Positions 1-4,861 of a stretch of 16,161 bases of DNA are shown piece after piece. The stretch is from Prevotellaceae bacterium UBA5903 (GTDB lineage Bacteria > Bacteroidota > Bacteroidia > Bacteroidales > Bacteroidaceae). Every line of letters starts with the position of its first letter. The first letter of the stretch is position 1. Under the pieces are notes generated by a model, which was given only the letters and a program-made list of their open reading frames with translations, was not told the DNA's origin and searched no databases. A program made the translations under genes and the position numbers. The stretch covers positions 1 through 16,161 of the forward strand of contig DJEH01000086.1 of the NCBI GenBank assembly GCA_002431845.1. The letters run 5' to 3'.

Positions 1-3
1 AGA

Positions 4-92
4 ACAAGGATACGTATCCTTAGCACATAAGAACACGTATCCTTAGGGCATAAGAACACGTATCCTTAGGGCATAAGGATACGTATCCTTGT
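4..92. repeat. Tandem array of a 23-bp palindrome-containing repeat
   Basis: The core ACGTATCCTT occurs at 12, 35, 58 and 81, an exact 23-bp period, with linkers close to AGGGCATAAGAAC. The first and last copies are complete 16-bp palindromes, AAGGATACGTATCCTT, at 6-21 and 75-90. The two inner copies have a degenerate left arm (AAGAACAC). The array ends form a 19-bp perfect inverted repeat, 4-22 against 74-92. A decayed further unit may follow at 91-103. The array begins almost at the window edge, so more copies may lie outside. It is intergenic and its function is unknown. Confidence 0.85.
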
Positions 93-370
93 GATGTAAG
101 CACGCTTTTATGACAAAAAATGAATGCTTTTTGATAAATTTCGAGGCAAAGAATGCCTTTTGGAGTACTTTTTGAGCGCTATTTTGCTCTAAAATCTGTA
201 CAAAAAATATTGTTCTATTTTTCCTTTTTGTGCTCCATCACAAGCAACATTTTAATAACCTTATATTGCTTGCAACTGCCATATTTAACAACAATAAAGC
301 GCATAAGCTGATGCATTTGTTCAACATCTGCTTATGCACTTTTATAAGAAGAGAATGCCTGTGCGAGGGG
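93..370. other. Intergenic AT-rich region without a supported gene
   Basis: I see no convincing coding sequence on either strand. The stretch contains weak hairpins (AGGCA/TGCCT around 145-160 and CAAGCAA 241-247 / TTGCTTG 266-272) and one stronger hairpin, listed separately at 301-337. Together with the repeat array, the left 370 bases hold only repeats and structure. Confidence 0.6.
301..337 (-). terminator. Hairpin downstream of the acetyltransferase gene
   Basis: The arms GCATAAGCTGATG (301-313) and CATCTGCTTATGC (325-337) pair over 13 positions with one T-T mismatch and an 11-nt loop. It lies about 35 nt past the stop codon of the minus-strand acetyltransferase. On that strand the stem is followed by the T-rich run CTTTATTGTTGTT, which is broken and not a pure U-tract. 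A terminator is the likeliest role. Confidence 0.5.
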
Positions 371-868
371 TCATAACAAGAGTTCAAAATCTGCCACATC
401 GAGCATGCGACCAAACTTATAACCCACATTTTTGAAATGCGACACTTGCTCAAAGCCCATTGAACGATGAAAATGCATACTATGCTCATTCTCTTCGGTA
501 ATGCAGGCAATCAAAGCTTTAGCCCCCATATTGCGACCATCGTTGATGAGCCTTTGCAACATTTGCCGCCCCACTCCCTGGCTTTGTGCTGATGGTGCAA
601 GATAGATTGTCACCTCAAGTGTATGGCTATATGCCACACGCTCCTTCCACGGATGAAGATAGCAATAGCCACACACTTGCCCACCTATCTCGCACACATA
701 GTAAGGATAATGTGCCGAAATCTGCTCTATGCGCTGAAGCATCTGAGCTGTGGTTAAAGGTTCAGTCTCAAACGATACGGTGGTATCAGTTATAAACGGA
801 TTGTATATAGCAGTAATGGCTGCTGCATCTGAGGGACGAACCCTGCGTATTTCAATTGCTGAGGACAT
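371..868 (-). CDS. GNAT-family N-acetyltransferase, phosphinothricin acetyltransferase-like
   Basis: The 165-residue product is a cytoplasmic GNAT enzyme that should move an acetyl group from acetyl-CoA to an amine. The N-terminal pattern RRVRPSDAAAITAIYNPFI followed by TTVSFETEP is typical of the PAT/MnaT (YncA) branch, whose members acetylate phosphinothricin-like compounds or methionine derivatives. The acetyl-CoA-binding motif A is visible as SQGVGRQMLQRLI, and the C-terminal motif B region as NEHSMHFHRSMGFEQVSHFKNVGYKFGR. I chose the ATG at 868. A longer reading from a GTG at 895 would overlap the -7-like promoter box at 897-904 and adds nine residues outside the family pattern. No Shine-Dalgarno sequence is seen. 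The gene is monocistronic and divergent from the L,D-transpeptidase gene. The natural substrate is unknown. Confidence 0.85.
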   Translation of the reverse strand: MSSAIEIRRVRPSDAAAITAIYNPFITDTTVSFETEPLTTAQMLQRIEQISAHYPYYVCEIGGQVCGYCYLHPWKERVAYSHTLEVTIYLAPSAQSQGVGRQMLQRLINDGRNMGAKALIACITEENEHSMHFHRSMGFEQVSHFKNVGYKFGRMLDVADFELLL

Positions 869-896
869 AAAGTGAATGTATATAGATTTGAACACA

Positions 897-904
897 CAAA
901 GTTA
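897..904 (-). promoter_or_regulatory. -7 box of the acetyltransferase promoter
   Basis: The minus strand reads TAACTTTG, a match to the Bacteroidetes -7 consensus TAnnTTTG. It lies 28 nt upstream of the chosen ATG. I do not find a clear -33 TTTG at the expected distance of about 20 nt, so this is a half-supported promoter. Confidence 0.45.
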
Positions 905-918
905 CAAAATTTAGCATT

Positions 919-936
919 CGGATGATTTATCATTCG
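919..936. promoter_or_regulatory. Operator-like palindrome between divergent genes
   Basis: CGGATGAT and ATCATTCG face each other across a 2-bp centre, with one G-T mismatch. The site sits just upstream of the acetyltransferase -7 box, in its -33 region, and about 50 bp upstream of the transpeptidase -7 box. It could bind a dimeric regulator. This is inferred only from symmetry and position. Confidence 0.3.
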
Positions 937-986
937 TATTTTTAGCTTTTGATTTTCGATGCTCGTTTATTTTGGCTGATATATAG

Positions 987-994
987 TAACTTTG
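987..994 (+). promoter_or_regulatory. -7 box of the L,D-transpeptidase promoter
   Basis: TAACTTTG matches TAnnTTTG and lies 48 nt upstream of the ATG at 1043. The only nearby TTTG (971-974) is 12 nt away, too close for the usual spacing of about 20, so the -33 element is weak or absent. Confidence 0.45.
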
Positions 995-1042
995 CACTTT
1001 GGTCATTTGCTTACAAAACATTAATCACTACGCAACACATAA

Positions 1043-1858
1043 ATGAAACATTTAATACACTTGCTGATAATCACAACATTGTGCATGCTACCTCTTGCTT
1101 GCAACCATCATAACAAGCACGCTGACGATGGAGCTGAAAACGACTCTACTTTTATCAACGATGCTTCGTCGCCAACCGAAGAGGAAATAGGCGACATTAT
1201 GGACACCGCTAAGCAAGAAAAGAAACCTGAAATAAGGGAGGAACTGAGGGGACTACACATCTACGTGTCGAAAACCACCATGCACCTTTATGTGCTCAAT
1301 GCTAACGATAGTGTGGTGTTTACTTGCGGCATTGCGTGCGGACTGCGACGTGGCAACAAGCAGGCTTATGGCGACTACAAAACGCCCGAGGGCGACTTTC
1401 ATATATCGGGCATGTTTAACAGTACCGATTGGATACACCGCACCAAGGACGGACGAGCCGTGAAAGGTTGCTACGGCCCACACTTTTTGCGCTTATCAAC
1501 AGGACGCTTTGGTGGCATTGGCATTCACGGCACTAACTCGCCCCGCAGCATTGGCCACCGCGCCTCAGAGGGGTGCATTCGCGTGCAAAGCAACAACATC
1601 GTCACACTTTTCAACAACTATGCATACAACGGCATGCCCGTAACCGTATCGGCCGAAGGGGCTCCACTACCCCCATTTAAGGGGCTTGAAAGGAAAGAAG
1701 ACACGGCTAACAAAAAGGAACAAAAAGACACTATCGTGGCCGAAAAGCAGCCGTCCACCCCACACTACGACAGCCACCACGAAACTGACACACCACTGCA
1801 TAAAGAGCCTAAGGCTCACAAAGAACAACGCTACGACGTGGACTCGCTATTCAGCTAA
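1043..1858 (+). CDS. L,D-transpeptidase (YkuD domain) lipoprotein
   Basis: This 271-residue protein carries a lipoprotein signal: hydrophobic residues 4-18, then the lipobox LPLA-C with Cys20 as the lipidated residue. It should be anchored in the envelope facing the periplasm, or on the cell surface. Residues about 70-204 form a YkuD catalytic domain, starting with the strand pattern LHIYVSKTTMHLYVL and ending with the active-site region. His162 (IHGTNS) and Cys178 (SEGCIRVQ), followed by Arg180, are the expected catalytic residues. Such enzymes cross-link peptidoglycan by 3-3 bonds or attach proteins to it. A linker of about 50 residues after the lipobox and a Lys/Glu/His-rich low-complexity tail (about 213-271) flank the domain. 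The ATG at 1043 places the signal peptide correctly. No Shine-Dalgarno sequence is present. The next gene, a wall hydrolase, has its own promoter. Confidence 0.9.
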   Translation: MKHLIHLLIITTLCMLPLACNHHNKHADDGAENDSTFINDASSPTEEEIGDIMDTAKQEKKPEIREELRGLHIYVSKTTMHLYVLNANDSVVFTCGIACGLRRGNKQAYGDYKTPEGDFHISGMFNSTDWIHRTKDGRAVKGCYGPHFLRLSTGRFGGIGIHGTNSPRSIGHRASEGCIRVQSNNIVTLFNNYAYNGMPVTVSAEGAPLPPFKGLERKEDTANKKEQKDTIVAEKQPSTPHYDSHHETDTPLHKEPKAHKEQRYDVDSLFS

Positions 1859-1950
1859 ATACAGCAACTTTAAATAGTTGCGCAAAACTGCTTGAGTTGA
1901 GCAAAAATCTTGTTAAAGCACATAAAACATCTTAAAAAGGCACGGAAGCA

Positions 1951-1982
1951 TTTGGTTTTCAAGCAAAAATTACGTATATTTG
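1951..1982 (+). promoter_or_regulatory. Promoter of the NlpC/P60 gene
   Basis: TTTG at 1951-1954, a 20-bp spacer and TATATTTG at 1975-1982 form a near-ideal Bacteroides-type promoter (-33 TTTG, -7 TAnnTTTG). Transcription should start near 1989, giving a leader of about 94 nt. Confidence 0.8.
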
Positions 1983-2001
1983 CGAATGTAAAATTTTAAG
2001 C

Positions 2002-2053
2002 GGAATGAACCATACGTTGGGCTGAAGAAGGAAAGTACGCAGCCTTTCATTCC
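2002..2053 (+). promoter_or_regulatory. Foldable leader of the NlpC/P60 mRNA
   Basis: GGAATGAA (2002-2009) pairs perfectly with TTCATTCC (2046-2053). Inside it, GGCTG (2020-2024) pairs with CAGCC (2040-2044) around a purine-rich loop. The nested structure lies within the predicted 5' untranslated region and ends 29 nt before the start codon. I do not recognise it as a known riboswitch class. It could modulate translation or mRNA stability. Confidence 0.45.
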
Positions 2054-2082
2054 AAACCGAGACTGAAAACCTTATTAATCCA

Positions 2083-2682
2083 ATGATATTAAAGCTAAAA
2101 AAATATGCTGCTTGCTTGGCACTGGGAATGATGTCTGTTGTTTCGGCTAACGCACAAGATGTTTTGCCCGAAGGACTCCCATCAAGGCCAAGAGCAGAGA
2201 GAATAGTAAAAGAAGTACAGCCTGTAGCAAGTATGCAACAAGCGCAAAATGCTGAAAAAACTGAGAGCGCAGTGCCCTACAACGCCAACTTTGGTGAGAC
2301 AGTGGTACAAACCGCTTTACAGTATTTAGGTGCAAGCTATCGTTCGGGTATGTCGGGGCCTTATGCCTTTGATTGCTCAGGATTTACAAGCTACATCTAT
2401 CGCCAGCAAAACGTTTCGATACTTCGCTCTTCGCGTTCACAATTTACGCAAGGCACTCCCATTGCACGCATCTCTGACTTGAAAAAAGGCGACCTCGTTT
2501 TCTTTGGTGGTCGCGGTAGCTCACGCTCTGTGGGACATGTGGGCATCGTTACAGACGTAGACCCATCGGGCAACAACTTCTCGTTTGTTCACGCTGCAAG
2601 TGGAGGCGTTAAAGTGTCTGACTCTAACGAAGCATATTATAGCCGCCGATACATTGGTGCAAGACGAATTGTTGAAAACTAA
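2083..2682 (+). CDS. Secreted NlpC/P60 peptidoglycan endopeptidase
   Basis: This 199-residue protein begins with a Sec signal peptide: Lys-rich start, hydrophobic residues 8-21 and a likely cleavage after ANA (residue 24). A linker of about 45 residues leads to a C-terminal NlpC/P60 cysteine-peptidase domain (about 70-199). The catalytic set is visible: Cys98 in the DCSGF motif, His152 in GHVGIV and His170 in FVHA. These enzymes cut the gamma-D-glutamyl to meso-diaminopimelate (or equivalent) bond in wall stem peptides. No separate wall-binding domain is evident, so it resembles small Spr/MepS-like hydrolases. A mature N-terminal Gln argues against a lipoprotein. It has its own promoter, a structured leader and a strong terminator, so it is probably a single-gene unit. 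Confidence 0.92.
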   Translation: MILKLKKYAACLALGMMSVVSANAQDVLPEGLPSRPRAERIVKEVQPVASMQQAQNAEKTESAVPYNANFGETVVQTALQYLGASYRSGMSGPYAFDCSGFTSYIYRQQNVSILRSSRSQFTQGTPIARISDLKKGDLVFFGGRGSSRSVGHVGIVTDVDPSGNNFSFVHAASGGVKVSDSNEAYYSRRYIGARRIVEN

Positions 2683-2720
2683 TGCAATAACAAGCATCCT
2701 ATCATAACAAAATACACACA

Positions 2721-2755
2721 AAAAAGTCGCCCCTTAACATAAGAGGCGACTTTTT
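2721..2755 (+). terminator. Strong intrinsic terminator after the NlpC/P60 gene
   Basis: The stem AAAAAGTCGCC (2721-2731) pairs with GGCGACTTTTT (2745-2755). It extends inward through CTT/AAG with one mismatch to a 5-nt loop, and a run of seven T follows. The A-run on the other side means it could also work on the opposite strand. Confidence 0.9.
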
Positions 2756-2792
2756 TTAGGCTATAAACTTACACTCAATCAAAACACACGCT

Positions 2793-3677
2793 ATGCTTAT
2801 ACTACTTGACAGCATTCCAAAGGTGGTGGATAAAACTATTAACGACATAAGCGTCTCGCGCATTGACCACCTACTCGATAAACTACTCGAACTTTCAATA
2901 GCTGGTGGCAAACGCATAATCGTTGCTCTACTCATCTACATAGTGGGACGCTATGCCATCAAACTCATTAACCATATAGTGGCTAAAATGCTCAATCGCC
3001 AACACGTTGATGTAGGCGTACAGAGTTTCTTGAAGAGCATGGTGCGCATCTTACTCACTATACTGCTCGTCATATCGGTTATAAGTGCCTTAGGCATAAA
3101 CACTACATCATTTGCAGCCCTATTAGCCTCGGCGGGTGTGGCTATTGGCATGGCTCTATCGGGTAACTTGCAGAACTTTGCAGGCGGACTAGTGGTTTTG
3201 CTCTTTAAGCCCTATCGCGTGGGCGACCTTATTGAAGCACAAGGCATACTCGGAATTGTAAGGGAAATACAAATATTCCACACCATCCTTACAACCTACG
3301 ACAACAAAGTGGTGTACATACCCAATGGCTCACTTAGCACATCGGTAGTGGTAAACCACTCGCGCGAAGACACGCGACGCGTGCAGTGGACTGTTGGCAT
3401 TGACTATGGCGAAGATGTGGACAAGGTGAGAGAATGCATCATCAACCAATTTGAACAAGACACGCGCATTCTGCAAGAACCCAACGAGAAGAAACCCTTT
3501 GTGGGCTTAGAACAACTGGCAGATAGCAGCGTAAACCTTGTAGTGAGAGTGTGGGTAAAAACTACTGACTACTGGTCCGTGTTTTACCAAGGACAACAAA
3601 TGATTTACGACGCCTTCCGCACACATAATATCAACATTCCATACCCGCAAATGGTGGTGCACACCGACAAAAACTAA
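2793..3677 (+). CDS. Small-conductance mechanosensitive channel, MscS family
   Basis: This 294-residue inner-membrane protein matches the minimal MscS architecture. Predicted membrane segments lie at about 41-60 and 83-101, followed by the pore helix TM3 at about 105-135. TM3 shows the small-residue packing pattern AALLASAGVAIGMALSGNL and the NFAGGLVVLLFKPYRVGD stretch that leads into the cytoplasmic beta domain. PNGSLSTSVVVNHS (about 177-190) is a family signature, and the C-terminal half forms the cytoplasmic cage. Members open under membrane tension to release solutes during osmotic downshock. The length is close to E. coli MscS (286), so no extra sensor domain is present. A strong terminator lies only 37 nt upstream and I see no good promoter after it. 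Expression may depend on read-through or an unrecognised promoter. Confidence 0.93.
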   Translation: MLILLDSIPKVVDKTINDISVSRIDHLLDKLLELSIAGGKRIIVALLIYIVGRYAIKLINHIVAKMLNRQHVDVGVQSFLKSMVRILLTILLVISVISALGINTTSFAALLASAGVAIGMALSGNLQNFAGGLVVLLFKPYRVGDLIEAQGILGIVREIQIFHTILTTYDNKVVYIPNGSLSTSVVVNHSREDTRRVQWTVGIDYGEDVDKVRECIINQFEQDTRILQEPNEKKPFVGLEQLADSSVNLVVRVWVKTTDYWSVFYQGQQMIYDAFRTHNINIPYPQMVVHTDKN

Positions 3678-3735
3678 CGTAAAACCCAAGCACTACACAA
3701 AGCACACTGAAAATGTGTAAAAATCAAAACAAATG

Positions 3736-3767
3736 CTTGTGTGTAATGAAATAATTGCGTACTTTTG
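3736..3767 (+). promoter_or_regulatory. Promoter of rpsU
   Basis: CTTG at 3736-3739, a 20-bp spacer and TACTTTTG at 3760-3767 match the Bacteroides-type -33/-7 elements. The predicted start is near 3774, giving a leader of about 80 nt. Confidence 0.75.
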
Positions 3768-3776
3768 CATCTCGCA

Positions 3777-3806
3777 AGGGGTATACTAAACCAACAGTAA
3801 ACCTCT
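3777..3806 (+). promoter_or_regulatory. Hairpin at the 5' end of the rpsU transcript
   Basis: AGGGGTATACT (3777-3787) pairs with AGTAAACCTCT (3796-3806): 11 positions with one A-A mismatch and one G-U pair, closed by the 8-nt loop AAACCAAC. It sits within a few nucleotides of the predicted transcription start. Candidate roles are 5'-end stabilisation or autoregulation by a ribosomal protein. Neither is shown by sequence alone. Confidence 0.4.
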
Positions 3807-3853
3807 ACTTACAATAAGCAATTAAGTAATAACAAAAAATACAAAATCCTAAA

Positions 3854-4045
3854 ATGATCGTAGTACAGGTTAAAGAAGGCGAAAACATCGAACGCGCCTT
3901 GAAGAAATTCAAAAGAAAGTTTGAAAAGACTGGTGTTGTTAAAGAACTCCGCGCTCGTCAGCAATTTGACAAACCAAGCGTATTGAAGCGTTTGGCTATG
4001 GAGCACGCTGTTTATGTACAGAAACTTCACCGCAACGAAGACTAA
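3854..4045 (+). CDS. rpsU: 30S ribosomal protein bS21
   Basis: This 63-residue basic protein begins MIVVQVKEGENIERALKKFK and matches bS21 throughout, including the RKFEKTGVVKELRARQ segment. bS21 binds the 30S platform near the 3' end of 16S rRNA. In Bacteroidetes it helps occlude the anti-Shine-Dalgarno sequence. As I recall from structural work in Flavobacterium, a C-terminal tyrosine stacks on that RNA. Here Tyr54 (HAVYVQKL) occupies the matching place. No Shine-Dalgarno motif precedes the ATG; the upstream bases are A-rich. The gene has its own promoter and stands alone between the MscS gene and the convergent hpf-xerC pair. Confidence 0.97.
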   Translation: MIVVQVKEGENIERALKKFKRKFEKTGVVKELRARQQFDKPSVLKRLAMEHAVYVQKLHRNED

Positions 4046-4080
4046 TCTTTTGTTAGCTTCATTAAAAAAGCTAAAAGATT
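4044..4080 (+). terminator. Hairpin immediately after rpsU
   Basis: AATCTTTTGTTAGCTT (4044-4059) pairs with AAGCTAAAAGATT (4068-4080) through 13 bp with a 3-nt bulge, followed by a short TT. It overlaps the stop codon. It is weaker than the hairpin at 4136-4191, which is the more convincing terminator. Confidence 0.45.
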
Positions 4081-4107
4081 TTACATAGTCAAGTTGTTAA
4101 AAAATAA

Positions 4108-4132
4108 CGTTGGTATACCATCTATACTAACG
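4108..4132 (+). other. Short perfect-loop hairpin between rpsU and its main terminator
   Basis: CGTTGGTATA (4108-4117) pairs with TATACTAACG (4123-4132) with one G-U pair and a 5-nt loop. It is directly followed, three bases later, by the large terminator hairpin. The two could be the body and tail of an rpsU 3' untranslated region or of a small RNA. Confidence 0.4.
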
Positions 4133-4135
4133 CCG

Positions 4136-4191
4136 AAAAAGAGCTATGCAAAGAAGGCTTATTAGCCACCATTTCTTGCATAGCTCTTTTT
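4136..4191 (+). terminator. Long intrinsic terminator
   Basis: A 16-bp perfect stem, AAAAAGAGCTATGCAA (4136-4151) with TTGCATAGCTCTTTTT (4176-4191), extends by GAA/TTC and carries a small GGCT-TATT-AGCC hairpin at its tip. It ends in T5 followed by G and T5 more. This should stop rpsU transcription efficiently. The A-run on the other side could make it bidirectional. Confidence 0.88.
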
Positions 4192-4552
4192 GTTTTTAAA
4201 GCACATCATAGCCCGTGCTACTCGCACACACTGATAAGGGCACTTACAAAGAGCATGCAAAGCATTCGGCAGAATAGATGAAACGTAAAAACAGAATTTA
4301 TAAAAACACCATTAACACATAAAAAGGCTTGGTGAACAACATTCACCAAGCCTTACACTAAATAATTAATAGTTTATAATCTCTCAATCGCTTGGTCTAT
4401 CTACCTTCGCAAGCCGATGCCAAACGATGCCTTCAATTGTTATTAAGCATTGGATTATAGCATACGTTTTGAGGAACTTAATGCACCATCTGTAACTATC
4501 CCCACACGCTTAATACAATTCAACGTTATACGATGTTACGATAGGGCAAAAC
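4192..4552. other. Gene-free convergence zone between rpsU and hpf
   Basis: I see no supported gene on either strand. I searched the minus strand just after hpf for tRNA genes because related genomes have them there, and found no T-loop (GTTCGAnTC) or acceptor pairing. Apart from the terminator at 4324-4354, the content is unstructured AT-rich DNA with a small direct repeat of CGATGCC near 4414-4431. Confidence 0.55.
4324..4354 (-). terminator. Intrinsic terminator of the xerC-hpf transcript
   Basis: AAGGCTTGGTGAA (4324-4336) and TTCACCAAGCCTT (4342-4354) form a 13-bp perfect stem with a 5-nt loop. On the minus strand the stem runs into a T5 tract. It lies about 200 nt beyond the hpf stop codon. 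Confidence 0.85.
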
Positions 4553-4849
4553 TTATTTGCCTTGACGTTCCTTATACTTCTCAATCTGACGAAGTAACGA
4601 GTCTACACAAAGGTCAACACCCTCTTCGAAAGTGTCGCATACCTTTTCTGCATGCAATTCGGTACCAGGAAGTGAAACGTTAAGAGCTGTTTCCTTGTTC
4701 TTAGCAGTTTCAGGCTTAACCACCTTAAGGATAAACTCTGCCTTGATTATATTTTCGCATGTTTTAGCGAGTTTGCTTGCTTTCTTGTCAATAAAAGCAT
4801 TCAACTTTTCTGTAGCGTCGAAGTGAATGGCTTGAATCTTGAGTTCCAT
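4553..4849 (-). CDS. hpf: Ribosome hibernation-promoting factor, short HPF/RaiA type
   Basis: The 98-residue protein starts MELKIQAIHFDATEKLNAFI and has the beta-alpha-beta-beta-beta-alpha pattern of the HPF/YfiA (RaiA) family. It binds the 30S decoding centre and tRNA/mRNA channel and silences ribosomes in stationary phase or starvation. Its length corresponds to the short HPF class, with no C-terminal dimerisation domain as in long HPF. It may still promote inactive 70S or 100S forms, but the partner protein is not in this window. It begins 12 nt after the recombinase stop codon, so the two are almost certainly co-transcribed. The placement next to the rpoBC block and opposite rpsU groups three translation-related functions. 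No Shine-Dalgarno sequence is seen. Confidence 0.93.
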   Translation of the reverse strand: MELKIQAIHFDATEKLNAFIDKKASKLAKTCENIIKAEFILKVVKPETAKNKETALNVSLPGTELHAEKVCDTFEEGVDLCVDSLLRQIEKYKERQGK

Positions 4850-4861
4850 AATAAATCAGAT

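Noticed and set aside
4..92. CRISPR array or insertion-sequence ends
   Set aside because: The 23-bp period leaves linkers of about 13 bp that are nearly identical, not unique spacers, and no cas gene is present. The 19-bp inverted ends enclose only 50 bases with no transposase, so a mobile element is not supported.
869..895. GTG start at 895 for the acetyltransferase
   Set aside because: It adds nine residues not typical of the family and falls almost on the -7 promoter box, so the leader would be absent. The ATG at 868 fits better.
1864..1881. Terminator after the L,D-transpeptidase gene
   Set aside because: GCAACT/AGTTGC around 1864-1881 gives only a 6-bp stem and is not followed by a T-run, so it is not a convincing terminator.
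2019..2044. Hammerhead-ribozyme-like core CTGAAGA followed by GAAA in the NlpC leader
   Set aside because: Only two bases separate the two core elements, so stem II is missing, and no stem III with a cleavage triplet can be drawn. Treated as coincidence.
4111..4120. Perfect 10-bp palindrome TGGTATACCA as an operator
   Set aside because: It lies inside a hairpin arm after rpsU, with no promoter nearby, so RNA structure explains it better.
4450..4683. Possible plus-strand ORF of 77 codons overlapping hpf
   Set aside because: It runs antisense to hpf, resembles no known family, and its composition follows from the complementary gene.
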